A stretch of 64,000 nucleotides of DNA, taken from Aquimarina rhabdastrellae (GTDB lineage: Bacteria > Bacteroidota > Bacteroidia > Flavobacteriales > Flavobacteriaceae). Numbering within the stretch: the first letter of the stretch is position 1; each line of letters starts with the position of its first letter. A model generated the notes under the pieces. That model saw only the letters and a program-made list of their open reading frames with translations, had not been told where the DNA came from and made no database searches. Positions 43,017 to 51,402 of the stretch are shown in pieces. The translations under genes were made by a program, and so were the position numbers. The DNA lies in the NCBI GenBank assembly GCA_947387485.1, contig CANDNT010000011.1, positions 1 to 64,000 of the forward strand, given 5' to 3'.

Positions 43017-43676
43017 TTAAAACTTATATCCCATAGAAAATTGTAGTATTTCATTTCTTCTTCCTTGTCCTAATTCAGGAATACGTGTATTATTACGGAT
43101 ATCATAAGTACTTGTACTAAATCTAGCTTGTACAAACATATTGTTTTTAAAATTATATGTTGCTCCTATATTAACACTCAAATCAAAATCATCATAATCT
43201 CTTTTTGAATCCCAAGAAAATGTTTCCGTCATTCCTTCATCATAAATTTTAGTTTCGTGATCAGCCCAAACCAAATACCCTAGTTCTGGTCCTAAATCTA
43301 TACTTAATCGATTATTGAGATAAAACTTCAGTAATACAGGTAATTTTATATATCCTAAACGCTCCGTAAACTTATAGTTTACTTCATTTTCTACATTATT
43401 ATAATGCCCTCTCCTTGCTTCTCTTTTACTTCCTATTTCTGTGTAAAACAATTCTGGTTGTAATGCGAATCGTTTACTTAGAGGTATCTCCATAACTCCT
43501 CCTACATGAAATCCAAATTTGGGAGATTCACTATCATAATTTTTTGAATCTGAAAATCTAGAAAAGTTAATTCCTCCTTTAACTCCAAAAGAAATTTTCT
43601 TGCTTTTTTGGGCATTAACAATTAGTCCCAGCATACAAAATGCCAGAAGACATACACATTTTTTTAAAGTAATCAT
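43017..43676 (-). CDS. PorT-like outer-membrane beta-barrel protein, copy 1
   Basis: A 219-residue barrel with signal peptide ending GLIVNAQ, strands such as KISFGVKGGINFSRFSD, FHVGGVMEIPLSKRFALQPELFYTEIGSK, LGYIKLPVLLKFYLNNRLSIDLGPELGYLVWAD and a terminal ILQFSMGYKF. These match the PorT/OMP_b-brl_2 family (8-stranded). Closely similar to the neighbour at 43959-44630, sharing the signal peptide and central strands; loops differ. Function not known. Confidence 0.85.
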   Translation of the reverse strand: MITLKKCVCLLAFCMLGLIVNAQKSKKISFGVKGGINFSRFSDSKNYDSESPKFGFHVGGVMEIPLSKRFALQPELFYTEIGSKREARRGHYNNVENEVNYKFTERLGYIKLPVLLKFYLNNRLSIDLGPELGYLVWADHETKIYDEGMTETFSWDSKRDYDDFDLSVNIGATYNFKNNMFVQARFSTSTYDIRNNTRIPELGQGRRNEILQFSMGYKF

Positions 43677-43918
43677 TGATTGAATTTTTAGGTTTTTAAA
43701 ATTGATTAATTACGAAACCTAGAGTACATAACAGTCTCATCTATGAAGGTGATATTGTACTTTATGATTCGTTCGTTTTTAATTCATGAAATAAAAAGAG
43801 TTATACTTCTTAAGAAAACTCAACATAAAAACTAGTAAAAAATATTGATGTTACATTCCTACTTAAAATTTATAAAAAGTAAACAACATCTTTTTTAAGA
43901 ACTAGAAGTTTATAAACT

Positions 43919-43948
43919 AAAAGAGGAATTGCTAAGCAATTCCTCTTT
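43919..43948. terminator. terminator, duplicate of 42981-43005
   Basis: AAAGAGGAATTGC-TAA-GCAATTCCTCTTT hairpin just past the second porin stop. Shares its core with the terminator of the first copy. Confidence 0.75.
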
Positions 43949-43958
43949 ATTATTCATT

Positions 43959-44630
43959 TTAAAATTTATATCCTGTAGAAAATTGTAATACCATATTTTT
44001 TCTTCCTGTTTCTATAACGTCAAAGAAATCATCATCAAAAATATCATAAGTACTCATACCAAATCTAGCTTGTATAAACATATTATTTTTAAAATTGTAT
44101 GTAGCTCCGATGTTAGCACTTACATCAAAATCATCATACTGTCTTTTACCATTACCAGATCCACTTGCCATCAATTCTCCTGCATTAGATTCATATTTAT
44201 AATCAGCCCAAACTAAATATCCAAGCTCTGGTCCCAAATCTATACTTAATCGATTATTGAGATAAAACTTCAGTAATACAGGTAATTTTATATATCCTAA
44301 ACGCTCGTTAAATCTATGATTGATTTCATCTACATATCCTAAATTAAAATCAAAAATATTATAATTCGTGATATCACTTTTACTTCCTATTTCGGTATAA
44401 AACAATTCTGGTTGTAACGCAAATCGTTTACTTAAAGGTATTTCCATAATTCCTCCCATATGAAATCCAAATTTAGGAGATTCATTATCTCGATATTCTG
44501 CATCTGAAAATTTAGAAAGGTTGATTCCTGCTTTAATTCCAAAAGAAATTTTCTCGCTTTTTTGGGCATTAATAATTAGTCCTAACATACAAAATGCTAG
44601 AAGACATACACTTTTTTTTAATGTAATCAT
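43959..44630 (-). CDS. PorT-like outer-membrane beta-barrel protein, copy 2
   Basis: A 223-residue barrel with signal peptide ending GLIINAQ and the same blocks as copy 1 (FHMGGIMEIPLSKRFALQPELFYTEIGSK, ERLGYIKLPVLLKFYLNN, LSIDLGPELGYLVWAD). Its upstream 200 bp (44631-44815) is also nearly identical to that of copy 1 (43677-43860), so gene, leader and terminator were duplicated together as a unit of about 940 bp. Loops have diverged, which is typical of surface selection. Confidence 0.85.
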   Translation of the reverse strand: MITLKKSVCLLAFCMLGLIINAQKSEKISFGIKAGINLSKFSDAEYRDNESPKFGFHMGGIMEIPLSKRFALQPELFYTEIGSKSDITNYNIFDFNLGYVDEINHRFNERLGYIKLPVLLKFYLNNRLSIDLGPELGYLVWADYKYESNAGELMASGSGNGKRQYDDFDVSANIGATYNFKNNMFIQARFGMSTYDIFDDDFFDVIETGRKNMVLQFSTGYKF

Positions 44631-44874
44631 TGATTGAATTTTTAGGTTTTTAAAACTGATTGATTACGAAACCTAGAGTACATAACAGTTTCATCCAAGA
44701 AGATGATATTGTACTTTATGATTCGTTCGTTTTTTAATTCATGAAATAAAAAGAGTTATACTTCTTAAGAAAACTCAACATAAAAACTTGTAAAAAATAT
44801 TAGTGTTGCATTTTTAATAAATCTTCTGTTGATGTTCTTTGTCAAAATTCATTACTTATTTTGTTTAAAAATTC

Positions 44875-44882
44875 TACTTTTG
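44875..44882 (+). promoter_or_regulatory. -7 promoter box TACTTTTG
   Basis: TACTTTTG fits TAnnTTTG, 19 bp before ATG 44901, so the longer frame from 44829 is not the protein start. Confidence 0.5.
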
Positions 44883-44900
44883 CGCCATAATTCTGTTATA

Positions 44901-45068
44901 ATGGCCAAAGCTGGGAAACAAAAAAACACACAAAACAAAGCTAAACATGCCAAACTCATGGCACGTAAAAAGAATAAGATTCGTCGTGAGAAAGAAGAAC
45001 GTGCTGCTCGTCTTAAAGCTTTAGTTCAAAAAATGCATCAACAACAAAAAGATCAAGAAAATGTCTAA
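44901..45068 (+). CDS. small basic coiled-coil protein
   Basis: A 55-residue protein, MAKAGKQKNTQNKAKHAKLMARKKNKIRREKEERAARLKA..., almost entirely Lys/Arg/Ala helix. Possibly nucleic-acid binding. It overlaps the following YchJ gene by 8 bp, so they are co-translated. Family not identified. The start is set by the promoter box at 44875. Confidence 0.6.
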   Translation: MAKAGKQKNTQNKAKHAKLMARKKNKIRREKEERAARLKALVQKMHQQQKDQENV

Positions 45069-45453
45069 TACCAATTGCCCTTGTGGACGTGATAATTCAT
45101 ATACGGATTGTTGTGGTCGTATTCATACAGCTATACATAAAGCCATTACTGCCGAGGATTTAATGCGATCTCGTTATACTGCTTTTACACAAGCTAATGG
45201 CAATTATCTAATGAAAAGTCACCATACTAGTACACGACCTATACATGAGAAAAAAGAAATCGTTCGCTGGGCAAAAGCCGTACAATGGGTTAAATTAGAA
45301 GTTTTAGGTCATACTGCTGGTCAATCACAAGATAAAGAAGGTACTGTTGAATTTAAAGCTTTCTTTTTTGAAAACGGTCAGCTACAAGTCATTCATGAAA
45401 ATTCTAAATTTGTAAAACAGCATAATCATTGGGTCTATATAGGTGAAGCTTGA
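45061..45453 (+). CDS. YchJ family protein (SEC-C motif)
   Basis: A 130-residue protein, about the usual YchJ length minus the C-terminal SEC-C. N-terminal zinc motif CPCGRDNSYTDCCGR, then the NTF2-like YchJ domain: AEDLMRSRYTAF, NYLMKSHHTSTRP, VKLEVLG, GTVEFKAFFFENG, NSKFVKQHNHWVYIG. Role unknown; related to the zinc-binding SEC-C motif of SecA. Confidence 0.85.
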   Translation: MSNTNCPCGRDNSYTDCCGRIHTAIHKAITAEDLMRSRYTAFTQANGNYLMKSHHTSTRPIHEKKEIVRWAKAVQWVKLEVLGHTAGQSQDKEGTVEFKAFFFENGQLQVIHENSKFVKQHNHWVYIGEA

Positions 45454-45511
45454 TTTTAATTAAATCCATTTTTAGCATAGTTTTTGATACTATAATGATA
45501 AAACACATTTT

Positions 45512-45919
45512 ATGAAAAAACTGATACTTTCTTTTGCTTTTTGTTTTGTTGCTTTATATGCACACTCCCAATTTCACACTTTATCAAATACTTCTACAGT
45601 ATTAAATCCTTTTTTACATCATACAAGTTCGAATACATCTTCATCACTTCAAGATATTGATACTTATATGAAATTGGTTAAATCAGCTTTTGAAGATCAA
45701 CATACCCAAACAATTTCAAATGCGGGACAAGGTATTATCATCGGACAATCATTAAGTCGTACTAAACGTACTATATTAGTTTCTACAGTAGAGCTAAAAT
45801 ATTCTGAAAAGCTTTTGACGTTCCCTCCTGCAACTCCATTAAAAAATAATGCTTATAAAGAATTATGGGGTGGTACTATAGATCATCCTATATACTCACA
45901 ACCCATCTACGAACAATAA
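45512..45919 (+). CDS. secreted hypothetical protein
   Basis: A 135-residue protein with a signal peptide (MKKLILSFAFCFVALYAHSQ). The mature part is Ser/Thr-rich, with no motif I recognise. Lies alone, 58 bp after the YchJ gene on the same strand. Confidence 0.5.
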   Translation: MKKLILSFAFCFVALYAHSQFHTLSNTSTVLNPFLHHTSSNTSSSLQDIDTYMKLVKSAFEDQHTQTISNAGQGIIIGQSLSRTKRTILVSTVELKYSEKLLTFPPATPLKNNAYKELWGGTIDHPIYSQPIYEQ

Positions 45920-45965
45920 TAAAACTATAACCGTTCATTAATCATTTTTTCTTAGCAGAACTTTA

Positions 45966-46742
45966 TTATTGAATTAACTTATGTTTTTTAATTAAAATTA
46001 ATCCATAGATTAAACACGGTAATACTAATAGTACTACTATAACACTATTTGCTATAGACATAGGATCTGTTATTGTTTTTTCTATAGGTATTCCTGCCGA
46101 ATCTAACTTGGCTACAAAATCAATAATTGCATGTATGATTATGATAGGATAAAGTCTTTTTGTTATTACTAATATCACACCAAACATGACTCCTATAAAT
46201 GTTGCAAAAAAGACCTGTGATAATTCTCCGTAGATTCCTTTATCAAATTTAAACAGATGTAATATTCCAAAGAATAATGAAGATACTATTATTGATAATA
46301 CTACATTCTTTTTTGTTGTTCCAAAAAACTTAATACTCCATGACTGTATAAAACCTCGTATACTCAATTCTTCTGCAAAACCAATAGAAATCACATACAA
46401 TATTAGTAATATCATATTAGAATATAACTTATTAGTATCAATTTCATCAAGAAATAAGCCATTTAAAAGTGTTAAATACACTAATGGAAAAATTAAATAT
46501 TTGATTCTATAAACACGTTTTCCTTTTAAGCCAGCGATCTCTAGAAGTCTATTTTTCTTGATATAAAATAAAGAAAGTACTATCAAAATAAGATTAGCTC
46601 CTATACCTACAAAAGTATGGTGTTGATATGAGTCTATATCCTTTTCTAGTAAGTAGTTTACTACATATTCCCTCAATAATAATACAGCTATTAATAAGAT
46701 TATAAAACTGATAAGTTCTTTCCAAAATGTCGTTTTTCTCAT
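45966..46742 (-). CDS. CPBP family intramembrane metalloprotease
   Basis: A 258-residue protein with about eight TM helices and CPBP motifs EELSIRGFI, FGILHLF and HAIIDFVAK in order. All expected Glu/His/Asn-type positions are present (third motif as HAIID). Function as for the gene at 2433; substrate unknown. Lies alone. Confidence 0.8.
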   Translation of the reverse strand: MRKTTFWKELISFIILLIAVLLLREYVVNYLLEKDIDSYQHHTFVGIGANLILIVLSLFYIKKNRLLEIAGLKGKRVYRIKYLIFPLVYLTLLNGLFLDEIDTNKLYSNMILLILYVISIGFAEELSIRGFIQSWSIKFFGTTKKNVVLSIIVSSLFFGILHLFKFDKGIYGELSQVFFATFIGVMFGVILVITKRLYPIIIIHAIIDFVAKLDSAGIPIEKTITDPMSIANSVIVVLLVLPCLIYGLILIKKHKLIQ

Positions 46743-46948
46743 GATGATTTTATTTAAAAATACAAGTCATTTATATATAAAGACGTAAAAAAGATCATTT
46801 TGGTTGCCTACCTAAAGTAAAACCTTTCTGTTTAATAATTTGAACCTGTCTATCATCTATAAAAGACATAAAAAACAAGTGAATTCTTATAAATATTTTA
46901 AAACCCCTATATTAATCGAGCTAAAACAATTAAAAAACAGCATATATT

Positions 46949-47449
46949 ATGATCTATGCATTTGATACTTATTATACAGTAACTACTGCAAAAACTGTTT
47001 GTCTTGGATTTAAGAATTGGACAGATGAAACCCCTGTTATTTCGCTACATGAAACTATATCAGAAATTAATGATTATGAAAGCGGAGCATTTTACAAACG
47101 TGAACTCCCTTGTATTTTGAGTATCCTTAAACAAGTAGTTTTACAAGACGGTGATATCTTAGTTATTGATGGCTATGTAGTTTTAGATGATCAAGCAAAA
47201 TTAGGTTTAGGTGGCTATCTCTATCATGAGTTTAAGCAAAAATATCCTGTTATAGGTGTTGCCAAAAATAATTTTACAGCTATTACTACTTTAAAACGTG
47301 CCGTATTACGTGGCGAAAGTAAAAAAGCTTTATACATTACTGCTTTAGGAATAGACCTAGATATTGCATCGTAACAAATACAACATATGAAAGGTGATTA
47401 TCGTATGCCTACACTTTTAAAACTTTTGGATTCTTTAAGTCGCAGTTAA
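46949..47449 (+). pseudogene. endonuclease V-like gene with internal stop
   Basis: The ORF up to the TAA at 47372-47374 encodes 141 residues of an endonuclease V fold: catalytic Asp in AFDTYY, Glu in KRELPCIL, Asp in VIDGYV, and VIGVAKNNF. Endonuclease V cleaves DNA or RNA beside inosine. Reading on in the same frame past the TAA gives QIQHMKGDYRMPTLLKLLDSLSRS up to a TAA at 47447-47449, which matches the expected C-terminal helix of this family (MxGDxRxPxLLxxxDxL). The terminator follows the second stop directly. A nonsense change (CAA to TAA) or readthrough are both possible; the shortened protein would lack only the last helix. Confidence 0.65.
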
Positions 47450-47452
47450 AAC

Positions 47453-47487
47453 AAAAACAGTCACAAGTTTATCTTGTAACTGTTTTT
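47453..47487 (+). terminator. rho-independent terminator
   Basis: AAAAACAGTCACAAG / CTTGTAACTGTTTTTTT hairpin, 4 bp beyond the second stop of the endonuclease V gene, supporting 47449 as the original end. Confidence 0.8.
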
Positions 47488-47934
47488 TTAGCAAATCATT
47501 AGAATCAAAAAATCATACAACTAATATATTAAAAGGCTTGTTAGGCTAGTGTGCCCTTATATTAGTTACTTATAAAGCTATAAAACCCTGTAGAAAATTC
47601 TCTAAAAATTGCCTCATAATACTTATGGCAAAAACCCTAATTTTTTAATCACATTGATTTTATTAATATGCCTTGATTTTTCTACAAAAACACTTATCAA
47701 AGTAATTCTTAACCTTAGCTATTGTAAGAAATAACTGTAATTTTTAATCTATTTTAACTTCTCTTATCTATTTTTTTTCTGTTTATACATCAATATTTTT
47801 TCAAAAAATAGTTTCTTCTCTACCTTCCCTTATCATCATTTTTAAGGATTATATATCATCAATATACCCGATACTCTGGTCTTTATAAGCAAACTACTTT
47901 TGTCATTAATCAAATATCATTAAAACAACCTATT
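47488..47934. other. 447-bp gene-free gap
   Basis: No open frame or repeat is supported between the endonuclease V terminator and the next gene. A -7 type TACTTTTG is present at 47895-47902, 33 bp before the next ATG. Confidence 0.5.
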
Positions 47935-48261
47935 ATGACTTGGCTATACATTACATTATTTATACTCTTAATCATTATTATCGTTTTCGTCTCGTATCAT
48001 CTAGATAAAGAAAAAAGAGAACGATTATTAAAAAAATATAAAGATCCTGATTTAGTCGAGCGTTTAATGCGTGGAGAATTTTGGATCGGTCAAACCGAAA
48101 GGCAATTATTAGATGCTTTAGGTACTCCAAAAGATATAAGCGAACAAGTTTTAAAAACTAAAACAAAAGAAACTTGGAAATACCATAAAACTGGAAATAA
48201 CCGGTATGCTTTAAAAATCAAGCTAGAAAATAATCATGTTGTAGGTTGGGATAAGAAATAA
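47935..48261 (+). CDS. small membrane-anchored protein, SmpA/OmlA-like
   Basis: A 108-residue protein: N-terminal TM segment (LYITLFILLIIIIVFVSYHL), a basic linker and a small domain with FWIGQTERQLLDALGTPKDISEQV and WKYHKTGNNRYALKIKLENNHVVGW, the fold pattern of the SmpA/OmlA or DUF2845 type that follows a membrane anchor. Function unknown. Lies alone, immediately before the QueC operon (139 bp). Confidence 0.6.
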   Translation: MTWLYITLFILLIIIIVFVSYHLDKEKRERLLKKYKDPDLVERLMRGEFWIGQTERQLLDALGTPKDISEQVLKTKTKETWKYHKTGNNRYALKIKLENNHVVGWDKK

Positions 48262-48308
48262 GTACTTATCATCAATATCATTTTTTTAACATAACATTAA
48301 TATAGTAA

Positions 48309-48324
48309 TTACGGAAAACCGTAA
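48309..48324. terminator. weak stem-loop TTACGG-AAAA-CCGTAA
   Basis: TTACGG/CCGTAA with an AAAA loop and a trailing A run, after the SmpA-like gene and 76 bp before the next start. It may be a terminator on the minus-strand side or a small operator of the following operon. Confidence 0.35.
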
Positions 48325-48399
48325 AAAAAGATAAATCATTTCCAATAAGTTTAGTTATTGATAAAAATCAAAAACACTTAAAAACAAATTTCAAATATT

Positions 48400-48723
48400 A
48401 TGTCAGGATCTTCAGGAGGAGGATATGTGCCTCCACAAAGCAATAGTTTCTTGGATTGTGAAACAGGAAAATTTAGTACATACGTATCATCAATTGATAT
48501 TGATGTTCTAAAAAATCTAAATATTGGTGATATTCTTGAAGTTGAATTATTATCCAATAAAATAATATTATCAAACAGTAATGGTGAAAATTTGGGTTCC
48601 ATAATAAATCAAAAAAACCAAAATCTTGAAAAATGTATTAATCAAGGTTTTGAATTTGAAGCAAAAATAATTTCCATTGACTCTCCAGCCTGTCAAGTTT
48701 TAATAAATTCTAAAAAATTATGA
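48400..48723 (+). CDS. small protein with Gly/Ser-rich N-terminus
   Basis: A 107-residue protein of unknown family. It starts MSGSSGGGYVPPQSNSF, an extended flexible tail, then DCETGKFSTYVSSIDIDVLKNLNIGDILEVELL, IILSNSNGENLGSI, LEKCINQGFEFEAKIISI and CQVLINSKKL, all strand-like and fitting a small beta-barrel or OB-like fold. Its stop overlaps the next gene's ATG (ATGA at 48720), so the two are coupled. I recall similar Gly-rich small proteins beside nucleotide enzymes in other genomes, but cannot name a family. It is a candidate scaffold or modification target of the operon. Confidence 0.6.
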   Translation: MSGSSGGGYVPPQSNSFLDCETGKFSTYVSSIDIDVLKNLNIGDILEVELLSNKIILSNSNGENLGSIINQKNQNLEKCINQGFEFEAKIISIDSPACQVLINSKKL

Positions 48724-49907
48724 TATCAATTATCGGAGGAACATATCAAGAAGTAAATTTAGAACATAATACTTTTGAGATATTTGGATCTGGTTTAAGA
48801 AGTTCCTATTTTTTTCTAGAAAATAAAATACCAGTTCATTTTCATACGTCTGGTAATTCTAAAATAAAAGATCTTTTAGAAGAATATAAAAAAGTCTATA
48901 ACAATTTTAATTATTCCTTGAAAGAAAGTGATTTGATTACATTCAAATATGACTTTCCCATTGACAATCCAAGAATCTTACCAAATCCATTAACTATTGA
49001 AAAAACAGCTCCTATAAATGTTATTGATGAAAACATCTTATGTTTTGGGATGTTAGAATCATCTTTTAAACTTAAAGCTCAAAAAGCGATTTACGATCCT
49101 CAAACATCAATCAATCCCATAAAGTTTAGCCAATTTGCTCAAAGTAAATCACTAATATATATAGTTAATTATAATGAAGCTAAATCCATTTCAAATTCAG
49201 ATAATCTTTCTGAAATAAAAAAATTCTTCTTTGAAAAAGAAAACGTTTATGCTTTAATCATAAAAAATGGTCCTTTTGGAGCCTTTCTATATTATAATAA
49301 TGAGGAATTTAAAATACCTTCATATATAACAAATAAAGTTACTAAAATAGGTTCTGGAGATATTTTTACATCAAGCTTTGCTTATTATTGGATGGTCAAA
49401 AAAAATTCACTTGAACAATCAGCTATAAAAGCCTCAAAATCAACCGCTATTTTTTGTGATAAAAATTGTTTCATAGATATTGATCACTATGAAAGTTTTG
49501 AATATCAAGAAAAAAAACATAAAGATCTATCTAATAAACAAATATATTTAGCATCTCCATTTTTTAGTTTATCAGAAAAAATTCTTGTAGAAAAAATCAG
49601 AGATTCTTTTCTCAATCTCAAAGTTAAAGTGTTTTCTCCTATGCATGATGTAGGTATTGGTAACTCTATTGATATTGCTATACAAGACTTAGAAGCATTA
49701 AATAACTCTGATATTATTTTTTGTGTATTTGATGGTTTAGATTCAGGTACTTTAATTGAGGCAGGAGTTTCAATGATTAAAGGAAAAAAAATAATTGCCT
49801 ATCATAGTAATATTAATCAAGAGTCATTATTAATGTTAAAACCATCGAATCTAAAATCTTTTAATGATTTAACAACTGCTATATATCACACTATATGGAA
49901 TTTATGA
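48720..49907 (+). CDS. PfkB-kinase / nucleoside 2-deoxyribosyltransferase fusion
   Basis: A 395-residue two-domain enzyme. Residues about 1-250 form a PfkB/ribokinase-type fold (MISIIGGTYQE start; LIIKNGPFGAFLY; KIGSGDIFTSSFAY, with the catalytic-base Asp214 of the GAGD motif as GSGD). Residues about 270-395 are a nucleoside 2-deoxyribosyltransferase-like domain: IYLASPFF, FSPMHDVGIG, DLEALNNSDIIFCVFDG, DSGTLIEAGVS with nucleophile Glu347. This predicts handling of a nucleoside, ribosyl phosphate or base. Overlapping both neighbours by 4 bp (ATGA). Confidence 0.75.
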   Translation: MISIIGGTYQEVNLEHNTFEIFGSGLRSSYFFLENKIPVHFHTSGNSKIKDLLEEYKKVYNNFNYSLKESDLITFKYDFPIDNPRILPNPLTIEKTAPINVIDENILCFGMLESSFKLKAQKAIYDPQTSINPIKFSQFAQSKSLIYIVNYNEAKSISNSDNLSEIKKFFFEKENVYALIIKNGPFGAFLYYNNEEFKIPSYITNKVTKIGSGDIFTSSFAYYWMVKKNSLEQSAIKASKSTAIFCDKNCFIDIDHYESFEYQEKKHKDLSNKQIYLASPFFSLSEKILVEKIRDSFLNLKVKVFSPMHDVGIGNSIDIAIQDLEALNNSDIIFCVFDGLDSGTLIEAGVSMIKGKKIIAYHSNINQESLLMLKPSNLKSFNDLTTAIYHTIWNL

Positions 49908-50497
49908 AAAAAGCTATATTATTATCAGGTGGTATAGATTCAATATGTCTTGCTTACAATATTAAGCCTGATATAGCATATACAATTGACTATGGACAAA
50001 GACCTGCAAAAAGAGAAATTTATGTTTCCAAATATATTTGTGAAGAGCTTAAAATAAAACATGAGATTATTAGTATTAATTGTAATAAATTAGGTTTTGG
50101 TAGTTTAGCTGGGAATCAAATAAAAAACCATAATTCACCATCCGAAGAATGGTGGCCATACAGAAATCAGCTGATAATAACTCTTGCTCTTATGAAATGT
50201 ATTCAAGATAAAGTAACTGAATTACATTTAGCATCAGTAAAATCTGATAATTTTCATAAAGATGGTACTAAAAAATTTTATCAGTTGATTAATGATTTAG
50301 TAAAATATCAAGAAGGTCATATAAAAATTAAATGTGAAACTACAGATTATTATAGTCATGAATTAGCTCAAATTTACTCAGTTCCAAAAAAGTTATTATT
50401 AATGGCTCATTCATGTCATATATCAAATACTTCTTGTGGTAAATGCTCTGGGTGTATAAAACAACAACGCGTTCGATACGAATTAAGCATAGAATAA
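49904..50497 (+). CDS. QueC-like ATP-dependent ligase
   Basis: A 198-residue QueC/ExsB-type protein. ATP pyrophosphatase PP-loop LLSGGIDSICL (SGGIDS at 8-13) at the N-terminus; TIDYGQRPAKREI; WWPYRNQLIITLALMKC; and a C-terminal Zn site HSCHISNTSCGKCSGC (C-x6-C-x2-C-x2-C). QueC converts 7-carboxy-7-deazaguanine to preQ0. No queD, queE or queF is nearby, so it is probably a diverged member, as in the defence proteins QatC and Cap9. ATG 49904 is chosen because it overlaps the upstream stop (ATGA). Confidence 0.8.
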   Translation: MKKAILLSGGIDSICLAYNIKPDIAYTIDYGQRPAKREIYVSKYICEELKIKHEIISINCNKLGFGSLAGNQIKNHNSPSEEWWPYRNQLIITLALMKCIQDKVTELHLASVKSDNFHKDGTKKFYQLINDLVKYQEGHIKIKCETTDYYSHELAQIYSVPKKLLLMAHSCHISNTSCGKCSGCIKQQRVRYELSIE

Positions 50498-50520
50498 GAT
50501 ATCAAAACATTAAAAAAAAC

Positions 50521-50684
50521 TTTGTAAGTATTTAAAACATGCTACGACTATATAATCGCTATGAAAAAGATACTATAGTTAGTTTACTCTAAAACAACTA
50601 TCTAACTATTTAAAATATAAGCAGTTTACTATATAACTGTTTGTTTTAATGAAAGAACTTTTAGTTTATTACTAAAGGTTCTTT
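50521..50684 (+). repeat. 164-nt structured element, copy 1, ending in a terminator
   Basis: Begins TTTGTAAGTATTTAAAA, has a hairpin ATAGTTAG/CTAACTAT (50575-50609) and CAGTT/AACTG, and ends in the terminator hairpin AAAGAAC-TTTTAGT / ACTAAAG-GTTCTTT (50652-50684). A second copy of exactly the same span lies at 51403-51566. Both follow a plus-strand gene's stop. It may be a 3' UTR element or an independent small RNA. Confidence 0.6.
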
Positions 50685-50866
50685 TGTTTTATAATATGTC
50701 CTCTTCAAAAATTGATATTGCAATTTCAAAAATCAGTTTTACTTATTCAGCAATTGTATTTCATCCATTTTTTATCCACTTAATAGTTTTGTATCAGTGT
50801 TATAACATAAGACGTTACCTGAAAAGTCTAAATAGAGTAAGGATCATATCATTAAAATCAATAATC

Positions 50867-51388
50867 ATGAAATCATTAAAAATCTTAGCATTATTAAGTC
50901 TTATTTTATGTTTTAGTTGTACAACAGAAAATGCTACAACAGATAGCATACAAAATACAATTGAAACAACTGATTTAAGTAAAGCCAACAAACCCAAAAA
51001 AGTACTTAAAATAGAAGTTCCTTTGGGTCGACCTAAACATGAATGTACTGGTTTTGGTATCTGTGCTTGGCCTACAATTTCTATAGGTTGTGTTGATGCT
51101 GAAGGTAATAGTATCCCTTGTGATACTGCCCAAGTTTCTCCTGCAGGAAATACTACAGCTACTACTACTGTTTTTTATACAGATCAAATAGGATATTATT
51201 TTGACTTAGCATTTGATGCTCCTGTGAGAGAATATGAACGTGAGGATTTAAATCTAGTTGTTGAAGAAAATTATACACTAGAAACAGAAGGAATTATTGG
51301 TCACGGACTTACTATAAAAAAGGCTCTTTATAAGTATAATTCTACTATAGGTAAGCATGGCGGAGTACGAGTACCGTTGGCTTATTAA
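50867..51388 (+). CDS. lipoprotein, unknown function
   Basis: A 173-residue lipoprotein: MKSLKILALLSLILCFSC with Cys at residue 18. The mature protein has a short linker, then CTGFGICAWPTISIGCVD, GYYFDLAFDAPVREYERE and ALYKYNSTIGKHGGVRV, a small disulfide-containing beta domain. Family not known. An upstream extension (from 50684) is non-signal-like and overlaps the structured element, so ATG 50867 is preferred. Framed on both sides by copies of the 164-nt element. Confidence 0.6.
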   Translation: MKSLKILALLSLILCFSCTTENATTDSIQNTIETTDLSKANKPKKVLKIEVPLGRPKHECTGFGICAWPTISIGCVDAEGNSIPCDTAQVSPAGNTTATTTVFYTDQIGYYFDLAFDAPVREYEREDLNLVVEENYTLETEGIIGHGLTIKKALYKYNSTIGKHGGVRVPLAY

Positions 51389-51402
51389 TATTTTTTAAAA
51401 TT

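Noticed and set aside
48400-50497. Operon as type IV CBASS or QatABCD
   Set aside because: No CD-NTase, OGG-like, QatA ATPase, QatB or TatD-like gene is adjacent; only the QueC-like component is shared.
49904-50497. Plain queuosine biosynthesis gene queC
   Set aside because: No queD, queE, queF or tgt nearby, and it is coupled to a PfkB-NDT fusion and a small unknown protein, so normal QueC naming is not supported.
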